Part shown: positions 1 to 5,439 of the stretch, piece by piece | Position numbering within the stretch: position 1 is the stretch's first letter | Layout: every line of letters begins with the position of its first letter | Origin: a bacterium | Lineage (GTDB): Bacteria > Krumholzibacteriota > Krumholzibacteriia > WVZY01 | Direction: 5' to 3' | Length of the DNA stretch: 5,439 nt | NCBI GenBank assembly: GCA_027296025.1 | Contig: JAPUJU010000127.1 | Coordinates: 1 to 5,439 of the forward strand | Translations under genes and position numbers: made by a program | Notes under the pieces: model-generated | What the model was told of the DNA's origin: nothing | What the model saw: the letters and a program-made list of their open reading frames with translations, nothing else | The model's database searches: none

Positions 1-1
1 C

Positions 2-382
2 GCACAGGGCGCGCAGGATGAGGCAGTTCAATACGCAAAAGACCGCCACCAGTTCGGCCGGCCGCTTGCGTCCCTTCAGGCGATTCAACACATGCTGGCG
101 ACGATGGCGACGGAGATCCACGCGGCCCGCCTGATGGTTTACCACGCCAGCCGGCTCAAGGACGAGGGCAAACCGTTCCAGCAGGCAGGGTCCATGGCCA
201 AACTGTTTGCGTCGGAAATGGCCATGCGGGCGTGTGACAAGGCGCTCCAGATCCACGGCGGCTACGGGTACACGAAAGACTATCCGGTGGAGCGTTTCTA
301 CCGCGACGTCAAGCTTTGTGAAATAGGTGAGGGAACGAGCGAAATCCAACGCTTGATCATTGCGAGGAATCTGCTGAAGTAG
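2..382 (+). CDS. Acyl-CoA dehydrogenase, C-terminal part (5' end outside window)
   Basis: FAD-dependent enzyme that introduces the alpha-beta double bond into an acyl-CoA and passes electrons to electron-transfer flavoprotein; cytoplasmic. Only the last 126 residues are present, read in frame from base 2 to the TAG at 380-382, and they cover the C-terminal helical domain. Seen directly: RHQFGRPL near the left edge (the conserved FG+P(L) FAD/dimer-contact segment), and QIHGGYGY followed by D, R and D at the spacing of the second acyl-CoA dehydrogenase family signature. The IGEGTSEIQR motif contains the glutamate (codon 329-331) that aligns with Glu376, the catalytic base of medium-chain acyl-CoA dehydrogenase. 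A base at this position is typical of short/medium straight-chain and short-branched enzymes, and unlike isovaleryl- or long-chain enzymes, whose base lies elsewhere. The thiolase and 3-hydroxybutyryl-CoA dehydrogenase downstream suggest a butyryl-CoA-type substrate, but this is inference. Family certain; exact substrate not determined. Confidence 0.95.
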   Translation, partial: AQGAQDEAVQYAKDRHQFGRPLASLQAIQHMLATMATEIHAARLMVYHASRLKDEGKPFQQAGSMAKLFASEMAMRACDKALQIHGGYGYTKDYPVERFYRDVKLCEIGEGTSEIQRLIIARNLLK

Positions 383-433
383 GCTTCACGGGTGCCGGCG
401 CGAACACGCTCTTTCCAGACAGACAATCAATTC

Positions 434-439
434 AGGAGG
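434..439 (+). promoter_or_regulatory. Ribosome binding site of the thiolase gene
   Basis: A perfect AGGAGG lies 4 bases before the ATG at 444. It sits in the 61-base gap (383-443) after the acyl-CoA dehydrogenase stop. I see no convincing promoter hexamers or terminator hairpin in that gap, so the thiolase is probably transcribed together with the dehydrogenase upstream. Confidence 0.75.
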
Positions 440-443
440 CATC

Positions 444-1619
444 ATGAACAAGCCGGTTGTTTCCGCGGCGCTTCGGACTCCCGTCGGCCGTTTTCTGGGC
501 GGCCTGTCCACGATTCCCGCCCCGAAACTCGGGGCCGAGGTCATCAAGGCCGTCATAGAGCAGACGAAAATCGACCCGAGCCTGATCGATGAAGTCATCA
601 TGGGTAACGTGCTTCAGGCGGGGCTCGGCCAGAACCCGGCGCGCCAGGCGGCGATTTTCGGCGGCGTCCCGTCGGACAAGTCGTCCGTGACGATCAACAA
701 GGTGTGCGGTTCGGGCCTCAAATCCGTGATGTTGGCCGCGCAGGCGATCAAACTCGGCGATGCCGATGTCATTCTGGCCGGCGGTATGGAAAACATGAGC
801 CGTGCGCCTTACCTGCTGCCGGAGGCAAGGACCGGGCAACGCCTCGGCCATGGCCAAGTTGTCGACTCGATGGTCAACGACGGGCTCTGGGACTGCTTCA
901 ATGATTTTCACATGGGAAACACGGCAGAACTCGTAGTGGAAAAATACAAGGTAAACCGGGAGGCCCAGGACGAATACGCGGCGGGAAGCCAGAATAAGGC
1001 GCTCGCCGCGCAGGAGCGAGGCGACTTCGATGACGAGATCGTTCCGGTAACGGTGACATCGCGGAAGGGTGACGTCACCGTCGCGGCCGACGAAGGCCCG
1101 CGGGCGGGGACGACGCTCGAGAAGCTTTCCGCACTCAAACCGGTATTCAAGAAAGACGGAACGGTTACGGCGGGCAATGCGTCGACGATCAATGACGGTG
1201 CGGCCGTCATGCTGGTGACGTCCGAAGCGAAGGCCGGCGAACTCGGTCTGCCTGTTCTCGCCACGATCGATGCCTACGCGGTCGGCGGAATGGACCCGGA
1301 GTGGGTCATGATGGCACCGGTGAACGCCGTGCGCAAACTGCTCGAGAAGACCGGCGACAAAATCACAGACTATGACCTGATCGAGTTAAACGAAGCGTTT
1401 GCCGCGCAGGCGGTCGCCGTTACGGGCGAGCTCGATATGCCGATGGATCGTGTCAACGTGAACGGTGGTGCTGTGGCACTCGGTCACCCGATCGGTGCTT
1501 CTGGCGCGCGCCTGCTCGTCACGTTGATTCACGCGCTCAGGAAGCGCGGCGGAAAAAGAGGATTGGCGACGCTGTGTCTTGGTGGCGGCAATGCCGTTGC
1601 CATGAGTGTCACGGTATGA
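444..1619 (+). CDS. atoB: Acetyl-CoA C-acetyltransferase (thiolase II family)
   Basis: Condenses two acetyl-CoA to acetoacetyl-CoA, or cleaves acetoacetyl-CoA/3-ketoacyl-CoA with CoA; a soluble cytoplasmic enzyme, normally a tetramer. The 391-residue length is the usual one. All catalytic elements are visible: nucleophile Cys88 in INKVCGSG, the HMG pair His156-Met157, Asn316 in NEAF, His348 in GHPIGASG and acid/base Cys378 in TLCLGGG. Asn316, His348 and Cys378 have the same numbers as in Zoogloea ramigera biosynthetic thiolase, and Cys88 is one residue off its Cys89. All three thiolase sequence signatures are satisfied. The start is the ATG directly behind AGGAGG. The segment GGMDPEWVMMAP (281-292) differs from the PhaA type and resembles thiolases of beta-oxidation clusters in other phyla. 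Neighbours are an acyl-CoA dehydrogenase before it and a 3-hydroxybutyryl-CoA dehydrogenase 43 bases after it, which fits short-chain beta-oxidation, butyrate-type or acetoacetyl-CoA metabolism. Chain-length preference cannot be read with certainty. Confidence 0.96.
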   Translation: MNKPVVSAALRTPVGRFLGGLSTIPAPKLGAEVIKAVIEQTKIDPSLIDEVIMGNVLQAGLGQNPARQAAIFGGVPSDKSSVTINKVCGSGLKSVMLAAQAIKLGDADVILAGGMENMSRAPYLLPEARTGQRLGHGQVVDSMVNDGLWDCFNDFHMGNTAELVVEKYKVNREAQDEYAAGSQNKALAAQERGDFDDEIVPVTVTSRKGDVTVAADEGPRAGTTLEKLSALKPVFKKDGTVTAGNASTINDGAAVMLVTSEAKAGELGLPVLATIDAYAVGGMDPEWVMMAPVNAVRKLLEKTGDKITDYDLIELNEAFAAQAVAVTGELDMPMDRVNVNGGAVALGHPIGASGARLLVTLIHALRKRGGKRGLATLCLGGGNAVAMSVTV

Positions 1620-1652
1620 CGTGTGGTTGAACCGGGCTCATTCGGGTGAAAA

Positions 1653-1658
1653 GGGGAG
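1653..1658 (+). promoter_or_regulatory. Ribosome binding site that fixes the start of the 3-hydroxybutyryl-CoA dehydrogenase
   Basis: GGGGAG ends 4 bases before the ATG at 1663. The open frame extends upstream to a GTG at 1606 inside the thiolase gene, but the extra 19 residues that start would add do not belong to the family. The ribosome binding site and the position of the nucleotide-binding motif both favour 1663. Confidence 0.75.
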
Positions 1659-1662
1659 AGAC

Positions 1663-2514
1663 ATGAAAATCAGTTCCGTATCCGTTATCGGCGCGGGAAC
1701 GATGGGAAGCGGCATTGCGCAGGTGTTTGCTCAGGGCGAGCTCGATGTGGCGCTTATCGACGTGGAGGCGTCATACCTGGATCGTGGCATGACAACGATT
1801 GCGAAAAGCCTCGACCGCCTCGTCAGGAAGGAAGTGCTTTCGTCGGGTAATAAGGACAAGGTGCTCTCCAGGATTCATACGTCGACAGACCTGAACGAAG
1901 CAAAGGGAAGCGGCATCGTTATTGAGGCGGTCTTCGAGAACGAGGGCGTCAAGACGGAGTTGTGGAAGCAGGTTGACGGAATCGTCGGTGAAGACTCGAT
2001 CCTCGCCACGAATACGTCGTCCATATCGGTGACGCGGTTGGGCGCGAATGTGACCCGACCGGAGCGTTTCATCGGAATGCACTTCATGAACCCGGTGGCG
2101 GTCATGGAGCTCGTCGAAGTGATACGCGGGCTGGAGACGAACGATGAGACCACGAAGGCGACGCTCGAGTTGTGTGAAAAGCTTGGAAAGACGCCGGTGG
2201 AAGTGAACGATTACCCCGGATTCGTTTCGAATCGTGTACTACTGCCGATGATCAACGAGGCGGTGTACTGCCTGATGGAAGGCGTTGCCTCGCGCGAATC
2301 GATCGATACCGTCATGAAGCTCGGGATGGCGCACCCTATGGGCCCGCTGGCGCTGGCCGACCTCATCGGCGTCGATGTCTGCCTCGACATCATGGAAGTC
2401 CTGCACAGAGATCTTGGGGACTCGAAGTATCGCCCCTGTCCACTGCTGAAGAAAATGGTCGCCGCCGGCCGGCTGGGCCGGAAGAGTGGGCGGGGATTCT
2501 ACGAGTACGGCTAG
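1663..2514 (+). CDS. hbd: 3-hydroxybutyryl-CoA dehydrogenase
   Basis: NAD(P)-dependent oxidoreductase interconverting acetoacetyl-CoA and (S)-3-hydroxybutyryl-CoA; cytoplasmic. At 283 residues it matches the stand-alone bacterial Hbd length, with no crotonase domain attached. The N-terminal Rossmann fold has GAGTMG at residues 10-15 and Asp33 at the end of the second strand, which favours NAD(H) over NADP(H). The active-site set is complete: Ser119 in NTSS, His140 in GMHFMNP, Glu152 and Asn190. Their mutual spacing equals that of Ser137, His158, Glu170 and Asn208 in the human short-chain enzyme. The family signature runs from DYPGF (183-187) through SNR. The C-terminal domain ends in the usual GRKSGRGFY segment. 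It follows the thiolase by 43 bases and ends 13 bases from the convergent epimerase gene. With thiolase and acyl-CoA dehydrogenase it supplies three of the four steps of a C4 beta-oxidation or reverse spiral; the enoyl-CoA hydratase is not in this window. Confidence 0.96.
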   Translation: MKISSVSVIGAGTMGSGIAQVFAQGELDVALIDVEASYLDRGMTTIAKSLDRLVRKEVLSSGNKDKVLSRIHTSTDLNEAKGSGIVIEAVFENEGVKTELWKQVDGIVGEDSILATNTSSISVTRLGANVTRPERFIGMHFMNPVAVMELVEVIRGLETNDETTKATLELCEKLGKTPVEVNDYPGFVSNRVLLPMINEAVYCLMEGVASRESIDTVMKLGMAHPMGPLALADLIGVDVCLDIMEVLHRDLGDSKYRPCPLLKKMVAAGRLGRKSGRGFYEYG

Positions 2515-2533
2515 GATCCTTGCCGGATCAGCC
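2509..2533. terminator. Candidate hairpin shared by two convergent genes
   Basis: GGCT (2509-2512) can pair with AGCC (2530-2533), and GATCC (2515-2519) with GGATC (2525-2529). This leaves a two-base AG bulge and a 5-base loop, so there are nine base pairs in total. The hairpin overlaps the last codons of both the + strand dehydrogenase and the - strand epimerase and fills the 13-base gap between their stops. On the + strand it is followed only by CTTTACC, and on the - strand by no T-run, so it is not a textbook intrinsic terminator. It may be a weak bidirectional one or only a 3' end structure. No other terminator candidate was found at this junction. Confidence 0.35.
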
Positions 2534-2932
2534 CTTTACCTGAACCAGTTCGTACAAAACGCGCTCGGTGGACCGCGGGTGAATGAATGCTACGAGCGAA
2601 CCGTCCTTGCCCTTGCGCGGCGACTTGTCTATGACTTCGGCGCCTTTCGCCTCGAGCTCCTTCAGTGCTGCGCATATGTCGTCGACGCGGAATGCGATGT
2701 GGTGGATGCCCTGACCGCGTTCGTCGAGGAATTTGCGAATCGGGGAGTCGCCGCTCGTCGGTTGAATGAACTCGATCGCCGTCTCCCCGATGTTGACCGT
2801 GGCGATCTCGACCTTGAAATCCTCCACACGTTCTCGATGTGACGGCGCCTGGCCAAACGTCGTCACGTAGAGTGCGATGGAGCGGTCGATGTCCTCGACG
2901 GCGATGGCGATATGATCCACGTGGTCGAACAC
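2528..2932 (-). CDS. mce: Methylmalonyl-CoA epimerase
   Basis: Converts (S)-methylmalonyl-CoA, the product of propionyl-CoA carboxylase, to the (R) form used by the mutase; a metal-dependent dimer of the vicinal oxygen chelate (glyoxalase) fold. The 134 residues form the two expected beta-alpha-beta-beta-beta modules, each opening with an HIA/HHIAF strand: DHIAIAV at 6-12 and GIHHIAF at 75-81. Metal ligands inferred by alignment with the Propionibacterium shermanii enzyme (His12, Gln65, His91, Glu141) are His7, Glu54, His78 and Glu128, so Glu replaces the Gln ligand. FIHPRST near the C-terminus matches the family's F-HP-S loop. The start is a GTG only 2 bases after the mutase stop, with AGAGG (2945-2949 on the opposite strand) 12 bases upstream, rather distant. 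Coupling to the mutase is therefore likely. Other glyoxalase-fold functions are possible in principle, but motifs and neighbours make epimerase nearly certain. Confidence 0.95.
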   Translation of the reverse strand: MFDHVDHIAIAVEDIDRSIALYVTTFGQAPSHRERVEDFKVEIATVNIGETAIEFIQPTSGDSPIRKFLDERGQGIHHIAFRVDDICAALKELEAKGAEVIDKSPRKGKDGSLVAFIHPRSTERVLYELVQVKG

Positions 2933-2934
2933 GA

Positions 2935-4608
2935 CTAACCCGATCCTCTTTCTCGGTAGCGCCCGAACGTGTTCGAAAGCGTTCTGCAGATCTCGCCGAC
3001 CGTTACATCCGCCTTCACGGCCTCCAGAATAAGCGGCATGAGGTTCTCAGTTCCTTCGGCAGCGTTACCGATGGCCGTCAGCGCGGATTCGACAGCGCCC
3101 GAGTCGCGGGCTGCCCGGCGATTTTTGAGGGCGGCGACCTGTTCGGTTTCCAGCGCCGGATCGATCGTGAACGCGTTGTGCGTCGAGGATGCATCTTCGG
3201 TGTGAATGTTGACACCCACGACACGGGCGCTGCCGCTCTCCAACGCTTTCTGGAACTCGTACGCGGCTCGCTCGATTTCACGCTGTGGGAACCCTTGCTC
3301 GATCGCCTGCACCATTCCTCCCATCCCGTCGATCCGGTCGATCAATTGCGTGGCGCGCTCCTCGAGTTCGTCGGTCATGTGTTCGATCGCGTAGCTTCCA
3401 CCCAACGGATCGATCGTGTCGGTGACGCCGGATTCCTCGAGAATAACCTGCTGCGTTCGCAGCGCGAGCCGGACCGCGGAATCGCCGGGCAGGCCGAGGG
3501 CTTCGTCGAGGCTGTTTGTATGCAGTGACTGCGTACCGCCGAGGACCGCCGCCAGAGCCTGAATCGTCACGCGTACGATGTTGTTGTCAGGCTGTTGTGC
3601 GGTCAGTGTGCTGCCCGCCGTCTGAGAATGAAAACGGAGCCGGAGGCTTGCTTCGTTTTTTGCGTGAAAGCGGGTCTTCATGATCCTGGCCCACATGCGT
3701 CTCGCCGAGCGGAACTTGGCGATTTCTTCCAGAAAGTTATTGTGCACGTTGAAGAAAAAAGAAAGCCTCGGAGCAAACGTGTCGACGTCCATTCCGGCTG
3801 ATGTTCCCGCCTCGACGTACGCGATAGCGTTTGCAAGTGTAAAGGCAATTTCCTGAACTGCCGTCGAACCTGCTTCCCGAATGTGGTAGCCGCTGATACT
3901 GATTGGATTCCAGTTTGGAAGATTCTCCGCGCACCACGCCAGCGTGTCGGTGATCAACCTGACCGAGGGACCCGGTGGAAAAATGAACGTCCCCCGGGCG
4001 ATGTATTCCTTCAGAATATCGTTCTGAACGGTCCCCGCCAGGCGGTCTCTCGTTGCGCCGCGCTCGTCTGCGACGGCGACGTATAACGCAAGCAGGATCG
4101 CGGCGGTGGAGTTGATCGTCATGGACGTTGAGATGTTTTCGAGCGGAATCTCGTCGAGGAGGATGCGCATATCATCGATCGAATCGATGGCCACGCCGAC
4201 TCTACCGACCTCTCCTTCCGACATGGCATCGTCCGAGTCGAAGCCCATCTGGGTCGGAAGGTCGAACGCGACGGACAGCCCCTTCTGCCCTTTGCCCAGC
4301 AGGAACCGGAATCGCTCGTTCGTCTCACGGGCTGTGCCGAACCCTGCGTACTGGCGGATCGTCCACGGACTGCCGCGGTACATAGTCGGGTAGACGCCTC
4401 GCGTGAACGGGTAGGCGCCGGGAAAACCGAGCCGGTCTACGTAGTTGCGGTCGGGGTCCTTTTCAATCGGGGCATAAACAGCTTCAAGCGGGTAGGCGGA
4501 AGTCGTTTCGAATGTGGTTTTTCGTTCCGGCCGGCGGTCGGTTTCCTTCTCATAGCGGCTGGAACGCCACTCCTCGTAGGCAGAGCGAACTTTCTCATCC
4601 CGGCTCAT
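2935..4608 (-). CDS. mcmA1: Methylmalonyl-CoA mutase, large (catalytic) subunit without B12-binding domain
   Basis: Adenosylcobalamin-dependent rearrangement of (R)-methylmalonyl-CoA to succinyl-CoA, in the cytoplasm. The 557 residues contain the substrate-binding TIM barrel and its flanks, but stop before the cobalamin-binding domain: no DxHxxG motif is present, whereas fused mutases are about 700 or more residues. A separate small subunit is therefore expected elsewhere. Substrate-specificity residues are those of a true methylmalonyl-CoA mutase: Tyr87 in RQYAGFG, Arg205 in YIARGT and His242 in SGYH. They align with Tyr89, Arg207 and His244 of the P. shermanii enzyme at a constant offset of two. 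Isobutyryl-CoA mutases have Phe/Gln and 2-hydroxyisobutyryl-CoA mutases Ile/Gln at the first two positions. The CoA-entry strand PTMYRGSPWTIR (74-85) and the DPLGGS segment (400-405) of the mutase signature are intact. The ATG overlaps the stop of the biotin carrier gene (ATGA), and the epimerase follows after 2 bases. Confidence 0.96.
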   Translation of the reverse strand: MSRDEKVRSAYEEWRSSRYEKETDRRPERKTTFETTSAYPLEAVYAPIEKDPDRNYVDRLGFPGAYPFTRGVYPTMYRGSPWTIRQYAGFGTARETNERFRFLLGKGQKGLSVAFDLPTQMGFDSDDAMSEGEVGRVGVAIDSIDDMRILLDEIPLENISTSMTINSTAAILLALYVAVADERGATRDRLAGTVQNDILKEYIARGTFIFPPGPSVRLITDTLAWCAENLPNWNPISISGYHIREAGSTAVQEIAFTLANAIAYVEAGTSAGMDVDTFAPRLSFFFNVHNNFLEEIAKFRSARRMWARIMKTRFHAKNEASLRLRFHSQTAGSTLTAQQPDNNIVRVTIQALAAVLGGTQSLHTNSLDEALGLPGDSAVRLALRTQQVILEESGVTDTIDPLGGSYAIEHMTDELEERATQLIDRIDGMGGMVQAIEQGFPQREIERAAYEFQKALESGSARVVGVNIHTEDASSTHNAFTIDPALETEQVAALKNRRAARDSGAVESALTAIGNAAEGTENLMPLILEAVKADVTVGEICRTLSNTFGRYRERGSG

Positions 4609-4619
4609 TCTGTGCCCTC
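4605..4619 (-). promoter_or_regulatory. Stop/start overlap and ribosome binding site coupling biotin carrier to mutase
   Basis: The last bases of the biotin carrier gene read GAGGG (opposite strand 4615-4619), six bases, then ATGA. The TGA stop of the carrier and the ATG start of the mutase share bases. This is a classical translational coupling arrangement and fixes the mutase start. Confidence 0.75.
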
Positions 4620-5129
4620 GATTTCGATGAGTGCCGTCAGGGACTCGACGGTGTCGTTCTCCTGCACCGCGACCTCCCGTACGACTCCGTCCACTTCGGA
4701 GACAAGCTCGTTCTGCATTTTCATTGCTTCCATGATAATCAGCGGGTTCCCGGCCTTGACCCTGTCTCCGACCTTGACACGAACGTCGAGAATTAAACCC
4801 GGCATGGGAGAGGTCACGGTGTGCATGCCCGACTGAACGGACGCGGTGCCAAGTTGACGCGCGGCCACAAGGCGTTCGTCCAGGACATCGACGTCGAAAC
4901 GGCGACCGTTGACAACGGTGTAGTATTTGCCCTCGTCAACTTTGATCGCGGCGCTTTCGACGAAGTGAGATTTGTTGTCGATGATCATGGAAAGGTAGTC
5001 ACGGTGACCGGCGTTCTGGCAATCGATCTCGCGGCGTGCTCCGTCGATTTCGACGATGAAGTGACCGTCGCATTCGTCGACGTTTACGTGATGCTCGGTA
5101 TCGCCAATTCTTACCAGGAATTTCATCAT
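4605..5129 (-). CDS. Biotin carboxyl carrier protein of an acyl-CoA (probably propionyl-CoA) carboxylase
   Basis: Carries the biotin that is carboxylated by biotin carboxylase and then donates CO2 to the acyl-CoA at the carboxyltransferase. There are 174 residues. The C-terminal biotinyl domain (about 103-171) shows SPMPG, the biotinylation motif EAMKM with target Lys137 (codon 4719-4721), and the mirror-image half-barrel ending in LTALIEIEG. The N-terminal 90 residues are rich in alternating hydrophobic beta strands. They lack the Ala/Pro-rich linker of E. coli AccB and look like the beta-barrel of the BT domain of propionyl-CoA carboxylase (inference from pattern and context). Two adjacent ATG codons (5129 and 5126) are possible starts; the second is better spaced (7 bases) from the upstream AGGA and would give 173 residues. 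It begins 6 bases after the biotin carboxylase stop and overlaps the mutase start by 4 bases, which points to propionyl-CoA rather than acetyl-CoA as substrate. Confidence 0.93.
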   Translation of the reverse strand: MMKFLVRIGDTEHHVNVDECDGHFIVEIDGARREIDCQNAGHRDYLSMIIDNKSHFVESAAIKVDEGKYYTVVNGRRFDVDVLDERLVAARQLGTASVQSGMHTVTSPMPGLILDVRVKVGDRVKAGNPLIIMEAMKMQNELVSEVDGVVREVAVQENDTVESLTALIEIEGTE

Positions 5130-5133
5130 GATG

Positions 5134-5137
5134 TCCT
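5134..5137 (-). promoter_or_regulatory. Ribosome binding site of the biotin carrier gene, overlapping the upstream stop codon
   Basis: On the - strand the sequence reads ATG TAG GAC ATC ATG ATG. The TAG ends the biotin carboxylase, and the AGGA that includes its last two bases lies 4 bases from the first and 7 bases from the second ATG of the carrier gene. Termination and re-initiation thus occur on the same spot, which suggests coupled synthesis of the two carboxylase subunits. Confidence 0.65.
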
Positions 5138-5438
5138 ACATCCGCGGTTTTCGGAGTCCCTCCATACGCGCGATTCGTCGCCACACGTTTTCGCGTGCGT
5201 TCTCTACAGAATCGACATTGAGTCGGCGGGCGCGTTTGTACGCCGTGATGCTTGCCGCGATCGTGGCGAGCTCAATGTCCTCCGGACCCGTCGCCAGGGA
5301 GTCCTGTGAGAATTCTCGTTCGATGAACCCGGTGTCGTACGAGCCGTCCGCGAAGGCATCCGACTCAACGGCCCAGATGAGAAACTCCAGGTTCGTTTTT
5401 ACACCGTCGAGCTGGTATTCGGCGAGAGCCCGAAGACA
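5136..5438 (-). CDS. accC: Biotin carboxylase subunit of acyl-CoA carboxylase, C-terminal part (5' end outside window)
   Basis: ATP-dependent carboxylation of biotin on the carrier protein, the first half-reaction of acetyl-/propionyl-CoA carboxylase. Only the last 100 residues are in the window, read on the - strand from 5438 to the TAG at 5136-5138. The first 43 residues match the end of the biotin carboxylase fold: ALAEYQLDGVKTN (compare GIKTN in E. coli AccC), then FADGSYDTGFIERE, the conserved tail of propionyl-/methylcrotonyl-type carboxylases. The chain then continues about 55 residues past the point where E. coli AccC ends. It includes a predicted long helix (EDIELATIAASITAY..., residues 53-73) and a basic end (RRIARMEGLRKPRM). 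This extension resembles the helix that opens the BT domain of multidomain propionyl-CoA carboxylase alpha chains. The gene ends 6 bases before the carrier gene. The substrate is set by the missing carboxyltransferase; the downstream mutase and epimerase suggest propionyl-CoA. Confidence 0.92.
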   Translation of the reverse strand, partial: CLRALAEYQLDGVKTNLEFLIWAVESDAFADGSYDTGFIEREFSQDSLATGPEDIELATIAASITAYKRARRLNVDSVENARENVWRRIARMEGLRKPRM

Positions 5439-5439
5439 A

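Noticed and set aside
383..443. Possible promoter or terminator in the 61-base gap before the thiolase.
   Set aside because: Only short self-complementary stretches such as GCCGGC are present, with no T-run and no credible -35/-10 pair. Only the ribosome binding site is supported.
432..911. A 159-codon - strand open frame opposite the thiolase.
   Set aside because: It is the complement of the thiolase region containing the active-site Cys88. Its His/Arg/Asp-rich product has no recognisable features.
1606..1662. An upstream GTG start that would extend the 3-hydroxybutyryl-CoA dehydrogenase by 19 residues.
   Set aside because: The extra residues are not part of the family and overlap the thiolase end. 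The ATG at 1663 has a clear ribosome binding site and puts GxGxxG at the usual position.
2486..2842. A 118-codon + strand frame bridging the end of the dehydrogenase and the epimerase region.
   Set aside because: It is mostly antisense to the epimerase, whose metal ligands and length are right. The frame has no ribosome binding site or recognisable domain.
2839..3528. A 229-codon open frame on the + strand opposite the mutase gene.
   Set aside because: It lies fully antisense to a mutase with intact motifs over its whole length. Its product is Arg/Asp/Val-rich with no recognisable domain, as expected for the complement of a GC-rich coding strand, and no ribosome binding site stands out.
4821..5309. 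A 162-codon + strand open frame crossing the biotin carrier and biotin carboxylase genes.
   Set aside because: It is antisense to two well-supported genes and their junction, and its product shows no family motif. The - strand frames carry EAMKM and the carboxylase C-terminal motifs.

Overview
The window is a compact piece of a bacterial chromosome carrying acyl-CoA metabolism genes. It holds six protein-coding genes and part of a seventh reading-frame neighbour at each edge, packed with almost no free space. By eye the DNA is moderately GC-rich, with G/C-rich third codon positions throughout, and nothing suggests recent transfer, mobile elements, RNA genes or CRISPR. The gene content (short-chain beta-oxidation enzymes beside a biotin carboxylase, a separate biotin carrier, a two-subunit-type methylmalonyl-CoA mutase and an epimerase) is typical of free-living heterotrophs that burn fatty acids or branched-chain amino acids. 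It is seen in several Gram-negative and candidate bacterial phyla, but the sequence alone does not let me name the phylum.

The left half reads on the + strand: the C-terminal end of an acyl-CoA dehydrogenase (2-382), an acetyl-CoA acetyltransferase/thiolase (444-1619) and a 3-hydroxybutyryl-CoA dehydrogenase (1663-2514). Gaps are 61 and 43 bases, and the two downstream genes each have a good ribosome binding site. These enzymes oxidise butyryl-CoA-type substrates to acetyl-CoA, or run in reverse. The enoyl-CoA hydratase needed between the two dehydrogenases is not in the window.

The right half reads on the - strand and enters from beyond the right edge: the C-terminus of a biotin carboxylase (5438-5136), a biotin carboxyl carrier protein (5129-4605), the large chain of methylmalonyl-CoA mutase (4608-2935) and methylmalonyl-CoA epimerase (2932-2528). 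The junctions are 6 bases, a 4-base ATGA overlap, and 2 bases, so this is almost certainly one translationally coupled operon. It encodes the route propionyl-CoA -> (S)-methylmalonyl-CoA -> (R)-methylmalonyl-CoA -> succinyl-CoA, less the carboxyltransferase subunit and the small B12-binding mutase subunit, neither of which is in the window.

The two units converge, with only 13 bases between the stop codons, and an imperfect hairpin straddles the junction. Functionally they fit together: the + strand genes release acetyl-CoA, and the - strand genes clear the propionyl-CoA left by odd-chain or branched substrates. I found no undescribed system. The points most worth a second look are the way the carboxylase's BT domain appears to be split between two genes, the free-standing mutase large chain with full methylmalonyl-CoA specificity residues, and the shared hairpin.
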